Source of the DNA: Flavobacteriales bacterium | GTDB lineage: Bacteria; Bacteroidota; Bacteroidia; Flavobacteriales; CAJXXR01 | Reading direction: 5' to 3' | Length of the DNA stretch: 64,000 bases | Assembly (NCBI GenBank): GCA_025210805.1 | Contig: JAOAQX010000004.1 | Span: 32,862-96,861, forward strand | Shown: piece after piece, positions 8,642 through 17,306 of the stretch | How positions within the stretch are numbered: the stretch's first letter is position 1 | Layout of the letters: every line of letters starts with the position of its first letter | Position numbers and translations under genes: made by a program | The notes under the pieces: generated by a model | The model's input: only the letters and a program-made list of their open reading frames with translations | What the model was told of the DNA's origin: nothing | Databases searched by the model: none

Positions 8642-9566
8642 TTTCAGACTCCTCCTTTATATGTTCTTCTTGTTTTGTAATGGCAATAAAGTCTTTAAGT
8701 TCTTTAAAAAATTTCTCATGTAAATGTTCTTCAGGAATCGCTTTCGCAAATTTTACCAAGTCTGAGGTTCTTAAAAATTGTTCTAATTCTTTGAGTGAGT
8801 CAGATTGGTAAACTAAAGATTTTAAATCATCCATTATTTCATCGGTGGTAGATTCCAAAGCAAGAATATTATATCTATTTTCAAGGTATCTACGGATAAT
8901 TTCAGATAATTCTGAATAATATTTTTTGTAAGCACCTTTGTCAATGAATCTTTTGGATCTGAACTCTTCCAGTTCTCCATAGGCAATAATATGGGCTGGT
9001 GTAATAATTTTAATAGCTTTTTGCTTTTTTCTATACCTTGTAACAATCCATAAAAATAAAAGTGTTAGAAGTATAACCGCAATTACAATTCCTAATCCCC
9101 AATAGAAATAGAACATCCATTCGGCATGTAGATAAGGAATTTTTATGGGACTGAGATCTGCATACAGTTGTGCATTCGTAGAATCTATTTTTACACCCAA
9201 AACTTGTAAATGATGTTGTTGAGTAAGAATACTATCTGTATGCAAAGTGAAAATAGCAGAAGGAATTTCTACTAGTCCTGTATCAAAATAACTTAAGATA
9301 TAGGTTTTTTCAACTGAAAGTGGGGCTAGTTTTGTGGTATCAAGAGGTAAGCTTTCGATAATTTCTAAAGCACCAATACTATCCTTGAAATTTGGCCACT
9401 TCAAAGATTTTATTTCACCAACAGCACCTATTTTATAAGCAATTTGATCACCCACTAACATGGTATCGGCGGAAATCACTGAACCAATCTTAAATGATTG
9501 AGCAAAAATTTTATTGGGTATCAAGAATGATAATAAACCCATAAAAAGAAACCATTTTTTACTCAT
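8634..9566 (-). CDS. Bat-operon membrane protein of unknown function
   Basis: A 310-residue protein with a signal peptide (about residues 1-23, ending in FAQ). A beta-rich periplasmic domain of ~125 residues follows, then one membrane helix at about 155-178 and a cytoplasmic helical domain. The layout resembles a short BatD. Proteins of this size and topology regularly sit between DUF58 and batA in Bacteroidota Bat operons, but I know no proven function. It starts two bases after the DUF58 stop. Confidence 0.75.
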   Translation of the reverse strand: MSKKWFLFMGLLSFLIPNKIFAQSFKIGSVISADTMLVGDQIAYKIGAVGEIKSLKWPNFKDSIGALEIIESLPLDTTKLAPLSVEKTYILSYFDTGLVEIPSAIFTLHTDSILTQQHHLQVLGVKIDSTNAQLYADLSPIKIPYLHAEWMFYFYWGLGIVIAVILLTLLFLWIVTRYRKKQKAIKIITPAHIIAYGELEEFRSKRFIDKGAYKKYYSELSEIIRRYLENRYNILALESTTDEIMDDLKSLVYQSDSLKELEQFLRTSDLVKFAKAIPEEHLHEKFFKELKDFIAITKQEEHIKEESENE

Positions 9567-9568
9567 TA

Positions 9569-10438
9569 TTATCTATTTTTAAAAAACATTAATAATTTTT
9601 TCACGTAAGAATCTTGGGTAGAAACATCAAGGAAAGATGCACCACTTTTTGTAAAAACTTCTTCAAAATAGGCTTTGTTTTTTTGGAACTGAGCTTCGTA
9701 TTTTATCCGATTTTTTTTAGAACTGGTGTTCATCCATTTTCCTTTTTTGGTTTCGAGATCAAACCATTCTATAAAACCTAAATTGGGCATTTTTTCCTCC
9801 AAAGTATCCCAAACTCTCACCCCTGTGAAATCATATTTTTTAGAGGCAATTTGTACTTCTTTTTGATAATTAGTGTCAATAAAATCTGAAATCAAAAAAG
9901 TGATATTTTGCTTTTTCATTACTCCAAAAAGAAAGGAAAGTGCCTGAGAAATATTGGTTTTTTCCTGTTTTGGTTCAAATTCTATCAATTCTCGGATGAT
10001 TCTTAAAATATGACTTCTTCCTTTTTTGGGTGGAATAAATTTTTCAATTTGGTCACTAAAAAGAAGTAAGCCCACTTTGTCATTGTTTTGCATAGCAGAA
10101 AATGCCAAAACAGCACAAAACTCGGTAATAAGTTCTCTTTTTTCTAAATTTCTACTTCCAAAATGTCCTGAAGAAGAAATATCAACCACTAACATCATGG
10201 TAAGCTCTCGCTCTTCCTCAAAAACTTTGAGATAGGGCTCGTTGAGCTTCGCCGTAACATTCCAGTCAATATCCCGAACGTCATCACCAGGTTCATATTT
10301 TCTTACTTCAGAAAAAGACATTCCTTTTCCTTTAAAAGAACTATGATATTCTCCCGAAAATAACTGATTTGTCAGACGGCGGGTTTTGATTTCTACTCTA
10401 CGTACTTTTTTAAGAATTTCCGTTGTATCCATTCCCAT
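9569..10438 (-). CDS. DUF58 (VWA-like) protein of the MoxR/Bat operon
   Basis: A DUF58 protein of about 289 residues. The family hallmark block is at about residues 35-65 (GKGMSFSEVRKYEPGDDVR, DIDWNVTAK), followed by a VWA-like fold with VVDISSSGHFG. I start it at the ATG at 10438, one base after the moxR stop; a second ATG at 10432 (MDTTEILKKVRR) is equally good. The longest frame begins with TTG inside moxR and is unlikely. DUF58 proteins accompany MoxR ATPases and are presumed partners in protein or metal-cofactor maturation. Confidence 0.88.
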   Translation of the reverse strand: MGMDTTEILKKVRRVEIKTRRLTNQLFSGEYHSSFKGKGMSFSEVRKYEPGDDVRDIDWNVTAKLNEPYLKVFEEERELTMMLVVDISSSGHFGSRNLEKRELITEFCAVLAFSAMQNNDKVGLLLFSDQIEKFIPPKKGRSHILRIIRELIEFEPKQEKTNISQALSFLFGVMKKQNITFLISDFIDTNYQKEVQIASKKYDFTGVRVWDTLEEKMPNLGFIEWFDLETKKGKWMNTSSKKNRIKYEAQFQKNKAYFEEVFTKSGASFLDVSTQDSYVKKLLMFFKNR

Positions 10439-10439
10439 A

Positions 10440-11435
10440 CTATGGCACTTCAACTGCGTTCAGGATTTCCAAAATAATGTCCTCGCTAGTGATATTTTCG
10501 GCTTCAGCCTCATAAGTCACCCCAATTCTATGACGAAGAACATCTTTACAAACGGCTCTCACATCCTCTGGAATTACAAATCCTCTTCGCTTGATAAAAG
10601 CATAAACTCTGGCTGCCATCATCAAATTGATCGAACCCCTTGGAGAAGCTCCAAAACTAATTAAAGGCTTAAATTTCTCAAGTTTATATTTCTCTGGATA
10701 ACGAGTTGCAAAGATGATATCGAGCACATATTTCTCAATTTTTTCATCTACATATACTTGTTTTACAGATTCACGAGCTCTAAGAATGTCTTCAATACTT
10801 ACTACAGGTTGTACTTGATAGTTCATGGCTCCACTAATGGAGTTTCTCATGATCACTCTTTCATCCTCTAGTGAAGGATAATCTATGACTGTTTTAAGCA
10901 TAAAACGATCCATTTGTGCTTCGGGTAAAGGATAAGTACCTTCTTGTTCTACGGGGTTTTGTGTTGCTAAAACTAGGAAAGGTTCTTCGAGTTTAAAACT
11001 TTCATCTCCAATAGTTACCTGTTTTTCTGCCATGGCTTCTAGCAAAGCTGATTGAACTTTTGCTGGGGCACGGTTAATTTCGTCAGCAAGGACAAAGTTT
11101 GAGAAAATGGGTCCTTTTTTGATATTAAAATCCCCTTCTTTGATATTGTAAATCAAAGTACCGATAACATCAGAAGGAAGTAAATCTGGAGTAAACTGAA
11201 CTCTTTGGAAATCCGCCTTTATTGCTTGTGAAAGCGTTTTAATTGCCAAAGTTTTTGCTAAACCTGGAACTCCTTCTAAGAGAATATGGCCAGAACCTAA
11301 AAGACCAATCAGAAGTCTTTCTACCATATCTTTTTGACCAACTATTACCTTGTTGACCTCCATTGTTAGTACATCAATAAATGCACTATCTTCTTTTATT
11401 TTTTCGTTGATTGCTTGAATATCTACTGAATTCAT
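10440..11435 (-). CDS. moxR: MoxR-family AAA+ ATPase
   Basis: A 331-residue protein of the MoxR branch of AAA+ chaperone-like ATPases. Walker A is GVPGLAKT, Walker B LADEINRAP, sensor ATQNPVEQEGTYPLPEAQMD, with the C-terminal lid typical of AAA_3. It heads the Bat operon: moxR, DUF58, membrane protein, batA-E follow with overlaps or gaps under about 12 bases. The intergenic region before it is 206 bases and should hold the operon promoter; I find no clear TAnnTTTG box there. Confidence 0.92.
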   Translation of the reverse strand: MNSVDIQAINEKIKEDSAFIDVLTMEVNKVIVGQKDMVERLLIGLLGSGHILLEGVPGLAKTLAIKTLSQAIKADFQRVQFTPDLLPSDVIGTLIYNIKEGDFNIKKGPIFSNFVLADEINRAPAKVQSALLEAMAEKQVTIGDESFKLEEPFLVLATQNPVEQEGTYPLPEAQMDRFMLKTVIDYPSLEDERVIMRNSISGAMNYQVQPVVSIEDILRARESVKQVYVDEKIEKYVLDIIFATRYPEKYKLEKFKPLISFGASPRGSINLMMAARVYAFIKRRGFVIPEDVRAVCKDVLRHRIGVTYEAEAENITSEDIILEILNAVEVP

Positions 11436-11641
11436 AAAGCCAAATTAATTAATCAAATTTTGAGTAACACAAACTTAAAAAAAAGTATTTTTTTTAGAAA
11501 TCCTTTCGAATTAATAATTGTTAATAGAATGTGAATTTATCTAGGAATTTATCTATTTGAGTCCTGAATAGCTTTTGAGGTGCGTTAAATTGGTGTTTTT
11601 TATGAAAAGGTTTTACTTTTTTTTATAAAATGATCTATGGA

Positions 11642-12505
11642 TTACGATGATTTCTTTTTCCAATACCCAAATCCGAAAGTGGTAAAGAATGAAAAAAGCG
11701 CAAAAACCAAAGCCGGTTTAGTCATTTCAGCACTTTTTAGCAACGTTCCTGCAATCAGGATGGCAAGTGCCGTGTTTTGTAAGCCAACTTCAATCGAAAT
11801 GGTTATTCTATTCACTTTTCCTACACGAAACCATTTTCCAAAAATATCACTTACAAACATTGAAACCACATTGAGTGCTAGAGCATAGGGGAGAATTTGT
11901 AAAATATCCTCCGTACTGATGTCTGTACCGCCATGTTCTTTTCCTGCTAAAAATTTAATTAGAAAAACAGCGGCTAATAGTGCTGTGTTGACCCATTTTA
12001 GAGATTTTTCAATTCTTTTTGCAAAATAACTTTTATAATGTCGAACGGTCATCCCAAGGATGGATGGCAAAACAACGATGAGCAATACTTGAATTACGTT
12101 TTGGAGAATAGAAAAATCATGGTAAGTCTCATTGGGATAAAAAATATCATAACCCAAAGCCGTAAACAAGGGAATGGTGATTAAAATCAGAAAACTATTG
12201 ATAGAAGTAAGAGCGACAGAAAGAGCCGTATTCGCATGAAGAATATAGGAAATAAAATTTGACGTAGTACCTCCTGGGCATATTGAAACCAAAACAATTC
12301 CTAGTTTAAAAGCAGGCGAAATGGGAGCAAACCAAGCGATAGTGAAGGCGAAAATGGGAAGAAAAATCATTTGTAAACTCAAACCCAAATACAATGACTT
12401 CCGATGTTCAAAGAGTTTTTTAAATTCCACAAATCGAATACTCATCCCTATGCCGAACATCATGAGAGCAAGAACTAGTGAAATAAAAAAATCTATTGTT
12501 GTCAT
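11642..12505 (-). CDS. bile acid:sodium symporter-family (BASS) transporter
   Basis: A 287-residue protein with about nine hydrophobic helices. It carries the BASS family signature SICPGGTTSNFISYILHANTA-type segment at about residues 75-97 and the conserved GMTVRHY loop after helix 5. These transporters move organic anions with sodium; the substrate here cannot be told. The start overlaps the stop of the hydrolase gene by four bases. Confidence 0.85.
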   Translation of the reverse strand: MTTIDFFISLVLALMMFGIGMSIRFVEFKKLFEHRKSLYLGLSLQMIFLPIFAFTIAWFAPISPAFKLGIVLVSICPGGTTSNFISYILHANTALSVALTSINSFLILITIPLFTALGYDIFYPNETYHDFSILQNVIQVLLIVVLPSILGMTVRHYKSYFAKRIEKSLKWVNTALLAAVFLIKFLAGKEHGGTDISTEDILQILPYALALNVVSMFVSDIFGKWFRVGKVNRITISIEVGLQNTALAILIAGTLLKSAEMTKPALVFALFSFFTTFGFGYWKKKSS

Positions 12506-13146
12506 AAATTCATAATTTGTTTGGCATATTCTGCCAAAGCCTTTGGTTCTAGCTTATGTACACCTTCATATTTGTGGAATTGATAAGCAAAACGGTGTTC
12601 TTTCAACTCCTCCAACCAATTTGCCACTTTTTGGTCTGGATAAAATTCATCTTGATCTCCAAACCAAAGGTTTATTGCGCTATTTTTAGTGAGTTTTTCA
12701 TAAGTTTTCCAAGAAATATCTTCGGCTTGTCTGCCTCCCCAAAGCGTGAGGGAGCTTGCTTGAATTCTTTCCTGAGCTACCCATCGACTAATAGTTTGCG
12801 CACCTTGTGAAAACCCCAGTAAATGTAATTCAATTCCTTGAGTTTTTATCTCAATTTCTTGAAGAATTTTATTGAGAAATTCATGATTTTCTTTTATATC
12901 AGTTTCTCTTTTTTCTTTAGTCATCCAACTTGCCCCAACACGACCTCCAAACCCTTTTAGATAAAAACGGTGAAGTGCTTCTGGACAAAGAATACAAATG
13001 TCCTTATGAGCGATTACTTCAAGCCATTTTCCAAAATATTCGACAAGTTGACCATAGCCATGACATACAAGAAGAACTTTTTTCGTTTTTTGGTCTAAAG
13101 TCCCGATTTGTTTCACAAATCCTTTTTTCTGAAGGGAAATATCCAA
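12502..13146 (-). CDS. alpha/beta hydrolase (carboxylesterase/phospholipase type)
   Basis: The nucleophile elbow GFSQGAQTISRW and the oxyanion segment LVCHGYGQ mark a serine hydrolase of the phospholipase/carboxylesterase family. The acid is likely the Asp of FGDQDEFYP and the His that of EGVHKLEP. The start is uncertain. The longest frame opens with GTG at 13224, 68 bases inside nth. I prefer the TTG at 13146, just past the nth stop (about 214 residues), because no ATG exists near. An A9 run (13151-13159) around the boundary could hide a sequencing indel. Confidence 0.75.
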   Translation of the reverse strand: MDISLQKKGFVKQIGTLDQKTKKVLLVCHGYGQLVEYFGKWLEVIAHKDICILCPEALHRFYLKGFGGRVGASWMTKEKRETDIKENHEFLNKILQEIEIKTQGIELHLLGFSQGAQTISRWVAQERIQASSLTLWGGRQAEDISWKTYEKLTKNSAINLWFGDQDEFYPDQKVANWLEELKEHRFAYQFHKYEGVHKLEPKALAEYAKQIMNL

Positions 13147-13156
13147 TACTTTTTTT

Positions 13157-13795
13157 TTAGTCTTTAAACAATGATTTTCTTCCGTATTTAGAACAAATAG
13201 GGCACTCTGTAGGTTGATGTCCACGGGCTTTGCAATATTCTCTTCCGAAAAAAATGATTTGTAAATGCAGTTTATTCCAATATTCTTTAGAGAATAACGC
13301 TTTGAGGTCTTTCTCTGTTTTTTCCACAGATTTCCCTGTACTCAATTTCCAACGATAAGCAAGTCTATGAATATGTGTATCAACTGGAAAAGCAGGTTCT
13401 CCAAAAGCTTGACTCACCACAACCGAAGCTGTTTTATGTCCCACACCTGGTAGTTCTTCCAATAATTCCATAGATTCAGGATCGTCTCCTTGGTATTTAT
13501 CAATAAGAATTTCAGAAAGCTGATAAATTGCCTTAGATTTTCTTGGCGAAAGCCCACACGGACGTATTATTTCCTTTATTCTCTCTACGTCCATTTTTAC
13601 CATATCAAACGGGTTATCAGCCTCAGCAAAAAGCAGTGGAGTTATTTTGTTGACCCTTTCATCGGTACATTGAGCAGAAAGTAAAACGGCAATCAATAAA
13701 GTGTATTCGTCTTTATGATCTAGCGGAACTGGAGTTTCAGGATATAAATCTTCCAATATCAATCGGATATCCTCTGCAATTTCTTTTTTGGTCAT
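13157..13795 (-). CDS. nth: endonuclease III (base-excision repair glycosylase/AP lyase)
   Basis: A 212-residue HhH-GPD DNA glycosylase. The helix-hairpin-helix LPGVGHKTASVV carries the catalytic Lys121, and VDTHIHR carries the catalytic Asp139. It should remove oxidised pyrimidines and cleave the abasic site. The C-terminal iron-sulphur loop is not canonical: only Cys188, Cys198 and Cys201 are present, the first spacing is nine residues rather than six, and no fourth Cys follows. It lies 47 bases after hemH in the same direction. Confidence 0.92.
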   Translation of the reverse strand: MTKKEIAEDIRLILEDLYPETPVPLDHKDEYTLLIAVLLSAQCTDERVNKITPLLFAEADNPFDMVKMDVERIKEIIRPCGLSPRKSKAIYQLSEILIDKYQGDDPESMELLEELPGVGHKTASVVVSQAFGEPAFPVDTHIHRLAYRWKLSTGKSVEKTEKDLKALFSKEYWNKLHLQIIFFGREYCKARGHQPTECPICSKYGRKSLFKD

Positions 13796-13842
13796 TTTTT
13801 TAAAAAATTAGTGTGAAGGTTTAGTTAGTTAATAACGATCCA

Positions 13843-14859
13843 CTAAGCCTCAAGCCATTCATTAGACCATTTAGACAGGAGTTTTGCCCAGTCATCGTCA
13901 TCATTCAAACAGGGGATGGTGTGAAAACTTTCCCCACCAGCATGAAGAAACTCTTCTTTTCCTTCCATTCCTATTTCTTCAATAGTTTCTAGACAATCGG
14001 CTACAAAAGCAGGAGTAACTACGGCTAATTTTTTCACTTTTTCGTGAGGAAGGTCTTCAAATCTATCTGCCGTATAGGGTTGTAACCAAGGATCTCTACC
14101 AAGTCTAGACTGGAAAGAATCGCTATAAAAATCTTTATCGAAATTGAGGTTTTTTGCCACTAGTTTTGTCGTTTCAAAACACTGGTGACGATAGCAGGTT
14201 TTATGTGCTTCGGATGGCGTATTACAACACGATCCATCTATTTTACAATGACTTTCTGTAGGGTCAGTTTTGTAAATATGTCTTTCTGGAATACCATGAT
14301 AAGAGAATAATAAGTGTTCTGCATCTGTTTTTTCTAAAGCTTTTTGAATACTTTCTGACAAAACATTAATATATTCCGTATTGTTATAAAAAGGAGGAAC
14401 GAAATCCATTCGTATCTCTGGAAAATGCATTTTTTGAATTTCTTGAGCCTTAACAATAACCGTTTCTGTTGTTGCCATGGCATACTGTGGATAGAGCGGT
14501 ATTGCTAATATTTCTGAAACACCTTGATCTTTGAGTTTTTGGATTCCATTTTTAATGGATGGGTTTCCATATCGCATAGCCATTTCCACAGGTGCTTTTA
14601 CCTGATTTTGGATCTTGTTCTTTAAGTTTTCAGTATGAATAATGAGTGGTGAACCATCATTTGTCCATACTTTTTGATAGGCTTCTGCCGATTTTTTTGG
14701 TCGGGTATTAAGGATAATTCCTCTAACTAAAATTGTTCTCCAAAATTTGGAAATATCAATCACTCTTTCGTCCATCAAAAATTCATCGAGATAACGTTTT
14801 ACGTCTTTTTTGTTGGGACTATCAGGCGATCCTAAGTTGATAATGAGTATTCCTTTCAT
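13843..14859 (-). CDS. hemH: ferrochelatase
   Basis: A 338-residue ferrochelatase, which inserts iron into porphyrin in the last step of heme synthesis. The start is MKGILIINLGSPDSP, the catalytic His is in FSYHGIPERHI, and the C-terminal motif VTPAFVADCLETIEEI contains the conserved Glu. A Cys-rich loop with CKIDGSCCNTPSEA and CYRHQC is present mid-protein. Heme supply fits a genome with diheme peroxidases nearby, though these genes are not linked to it in one transcript. Confidence 0.95.
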   Translation of the reverse strand: MKGILIINLGSPDSPNKKDVKRYLDEFLMDERVIDISKFWRTILVRGIILNTRPKKSAEAYQKVWTNDGSPLIIHTENLKNKIQNQVKAPVEMAMRYGNPSIKNGIQKLKDQGVSEILAIPLYPQYAMATTETVIVKAQEIQKMHFPEIRMDFVPPFYNNTEYINVLSESIQKALEKTDAEHLLFSYHGIPERHIYKTDPTESHCKIDGSCCNTPSEAHKTCYRHQCFETTKLVAKNLNFDKDFYSDSFQSRLGRDPWLQPYTADRFEDLPHEKVKKLAVVTPAFVADCLETIEEIGMEGKEEFLHAGGESFHTIPCLNDDDDWAKLLSKWSNEWLEA

Positions 14860-14865
14860 CTGTTG

Positions 14866-15762
14866 TTATAAAATATCTTTTAATGCTTGAGTGATTTCTG
14901 GAAATTGAAATTCAAATCCAGCATCCATCAAAGCTTTTGGTTGTGCATTAATGCTATCGGTGAGTAATTGGCTTTTTTCTCCCATGGTCCATCTAATTAT
15001 TTGGGTGGGAATAGCAGGCATGATCTGTTTTTTCTTTACGGCTTTCTCAAAAGCATGGATAAGGTCTTGTTGGGAATTCGAATTCGGACTACAAATATTA
15101 TAAGTTGTTCCTTCCTCAGACTCTAAATTGATTAAAAATCTGACAATTCTGACAAAGTCTTTATAATGAACCCAAGGGACATATTGATTTCCAGATCCTA
15201 CTGGAGAAAGTAAATTAAAACGAGCCATTTTGTATTGCATTCTTACAAATTCATTATCAGGATGCAGTACTGGGCTGATTCTTAGTATATCAGTTTTGAT
15301 TCCCAAATTGGTAATTTTTTGAGCTTCTTTTTCCCAAGAGACACAAAGTTTTTCTAAAAAACCTTCACCCGCAGGATATTCTTCAGCAATCAAGGTATCT
15401 CCTTGATTTCCGTAGATACTTATACCGGCTGCTTGAATAAAATGTTTTACTTGATGATTGGGATGATCTTTGAGTCTTTGGAATAACAATCGGGTAGGGG
15501 CAATTCTACTTTTTAGCAGTTCTTTTTTGTATTCCTTTGTCCATTTTTTGTTGAGATTGGCACCCGATAGATTGATGATAATATCTGTTTTTTCCAAAAT
15601 CTCATCGGGAAATTTATTCAGATAAGGATCCCAAGCAATATCAGATTCTAGTTGAGGGTTTCTAGTAAGAATATTTACTTGATATCTTTTGGCTTTTAGG
15701 TGGGTAGCGATCAATCCACCCAGTAAACCACTTCCTCCGGCTATTAAAACTGATTTTGTCAT
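14866..15762 (-). CDS. TIGR01777-family NAD(P)-dependent epimerase
   Basis: About 298 residues of the extended short-chain dehydrogenase fold (YfcH type). The nucleotide-binding motif is GGSGLLGGLIA at the N-terminus, with INLSGANLNKKW and GISIYGNQGD following, and a DUF1731-like C-terminus. The start ATG at 15762 overlaps the previous stop (ATGA); the longer frame begins at TTG. The reaction is unknown. It lies six bases before hemH. Confidence 0.88.
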   Translation of the reverse strand: MTKSVLIAGGSGLLGGLIATHLKAKRYQVNILTRNPQLESDIAWDPYLNKFPDEILEKTDIIINLSGANLNKKWTKEYKKELLKSRIAPTRLLFQRLKDHPNHQVKHFIQAAGISIYGNQGDTLIAEEYPAGEGFLEKLCVSWEKEAQKITNLGIKTDILRISPVLHPDNEFVRMQYKMARFNLLSPVGSGNQYVPWVHYKDFVRIVRFLINLESEEGTTYNICSPNSNSQQDLIHAFEKAVKKKQIMPAIPTQIIRWTMGEKSQLLTDSINAQPKALMDAGFEFQFPEITQALKDIL

Positions 15763-16772
15763 AGTTGAATACAAGAAAAATAAGGTTCAAAAAGTGATTT
15801 TATATCACTATCTTCAGCCTTTTGAGTTAAGTTTTTACTAAGGTGAAATTCGAATTTATTTCCACCAAAAGAGAGAAGAATTTTACTCCATTTTTTGTCA
15901 AATAGTGTTTTTTTAGAGGTTTTTGAATCAATCAAAAATCTCGCAATGAGCTTTTGGTTTTCACCAGAATAATCTACTGCTGCTGTTTGTGGAATTCCAT
16001 AAAAAGGAAACTGAAAAGTTTTTTTCTTCTTATTGACAATCATTAAGTTTGCGTCATTTTTCACAATCAAAGGTTGATTTTTTCCAGAGAGAATTAAATG
16101 CAAATCAATTTCAAAAAAATACTGATTTGCTTCTCTAATTAACCTGAGTTTGATTGTTCCTTTTTGATCGTTCTTTTCTTTTTCGTTCCAATAAATTGTA
16201 TGATTTTTTGATGCCAAAATAGTGTCTCTTTCCACTGGGTCTATATGGTGAATTTTCCAATTACAACCACTCATTATATCCTTTGCCCATGGGTAATTAT
16301 GGCGTTTTGGCGGAACGATATTATTAGGATTCCAAGCTTCTTTTTGACTGGGTAGTTCTTCTGTGATCAAGGTATCCACCTCTGAAGCTTTTTTATCAAA
16401 GACTTTGTCTAGTTTTTTGGCATGAAGAATATCACTTCCAATAGATTCTGTGAAACTTGTGTCTGCATCTGTACTAGACTGCATTCCCATTCTTATGGCA
16501 TATTCTTGTTCTTTTCTTTTTTTATAAACTTCTTTATTGTAAGACTTTAGTTCTTTTTTTATGTTCTTTTTCTGCTCTTTTATATTCTTTTTTAAGGCTT
16601 TAAGTTCTGTTTTTGTCAGATCCATTTTATCGATATCTTTTGATAATTTTTTCTTATCAATTACTTTGATACCGATATCATTTATCAAGACATATTCCTT
16701 CAGGTCTATGCTTTGTTGGGCATAAGAAAAGTAAGAAAAAAGTAAGCTGAAAAGGAGTAGTTTAATGCGCAT
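15759..16772 (-). CDS. secreted protein of unknown function
   Basis: A 337-residue protein with a clear signal peptide ending in SYAQQ. A Lys-rich, probably coiled-coil region (residues ~35-85) follows, then a beta-rich domain with no motif I recognise. I use the ATG at 16772; the preceding codon is TTG. It overlaps the preceding small gene by 11 bases and the following epimerase by four, so it belongs to this operon. Not assigned. Confidence 0.7.
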   Translation of the reverse strand: MRIKLLLFSLLFSYFSYAQQSIDLKEYVLINDIGIKVIDKKKLSKDIDKMDLTKTELKALKKNIKEQKKNIKKELKSYNKEVYKKRKEQEYAIRMGMQSSTDADTSFTESIGSDILHAKKLDKVFDKKASEVDTLITEELPSQKEAWNPNNIVPPKRHNYPWAKDIMSGCNWKIHHIDPVERDTILASKNHTIYWNEKEKNDQKGTIKLRLIREANQYFFEIDLHLILSGKNQPLIVKNDANLMIVNKKKKTFQFPFYGIPQTAAVDYSGENQKLIARFLIDSKTSKKTLFDKKWSKILLSFGGNKFEFHLSKNLTQKAEDSDIKSLFEPYFSCIQL

Positions 16773-17001
16773 CAATCAAGGATTTTCTGTTGAGAAACAT
16801 TTCATTAAAGAGATCATGAGCTTTATCATAAAAAGTCTCATTGAGTGCAGACTTCATATCGCCACTATTTTCAAATAAATCTTTAGAGAATTTATAAGAT
16901 TGAGCCATGGGACCAGCCTCAAGTTGAATAACCCAATTCATTTCGGTACTAAAAAGGGTTACTGTAAAAACAGGATGAGGAATAATTTCTACAACACGCA
17001 T
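16762..17001 (-). CDS. small conserved-looking protein of unknown function
   Basis: A 79-residue protein starting MRVVEIIPHPVFTVTLFSTE. It has no signal peptide and no membrane helix: a beta-strand-rich first half (ELGP-like LEAGPMAQSYKF) and a helical second half. The longer frame would run back over tRNA-His and is rejected. It is the first gene of the hemH/nth run. Confidence 0.65.
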   Translation of the reverse strand: MRVVEIIPHPVFTVTLFSTEMNWVIQLEAGPMAQSYKFSKDLFENSGDMKSALNETFYDKAHDLFNEMFLNRKSLIDAH

Positions 17002-17112
17002 ATTTTGCTTTTTACACAAAGATAATAAGATGCAATTAATTATTGATTTCTTTTGCTTGATTTCGGGCACAAAAAAACCATCCTCAGTTTCCTGAGAATG
17101 GTTCAACTTTTG

Positions 17113-17186
17113 GGAGGAAGACGGGGCTCGAACCCGCGACATTCGGAACCACAATCCGATGCTCTACCAGCTGAGCTACAACCTCC
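17113..17186 (-). tRNA. tRNA-His(GTG)
   Basis: The minus strand shows a cloverleaf: D arm AGCTCAGCTGGTAGAGC, anticodon arm TCGGA-TTGTGGT-TCCGA with anticodon GTG, and T arm GCGGG-TTCGAGC-CCCGT. The extra G at -1 opposite C73 is the tRNA-His hallmark and is genome-encoded. The acceptor stem is odd: positions 5-68 and 6-67 are both U-U, because the 3' strand reads CTTCCTC where CAACCTC is expected. Confidence 0.95.
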
Positions 17187-17306
17187 ATTTGTCTTTGCGT
17201 GGGCAAATATACAGCATTTTATTTGTAATAAATAAATGTTTTATGAAATAAAATTACTGTGATGATTTAACGCAAAGAAAATGAGTGAAAAAGATTCTAT
17301 TTTTTT

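Noticed and set aside
11436..11641. Promoter box before moxR (TTAATTTGG near 11445)
   Set aside because: It does not fit TAnnTTTG exactly and is too close to the start codon; the region is left unannotated although it must hold a promoter.
17002..17235. Frames running across tRNA-His on both strands, including a 5' extension of the 79-residue protein
   Set aside because: The tRNA is certain; the extension has no homologous look and a good ATG lies at 17001.
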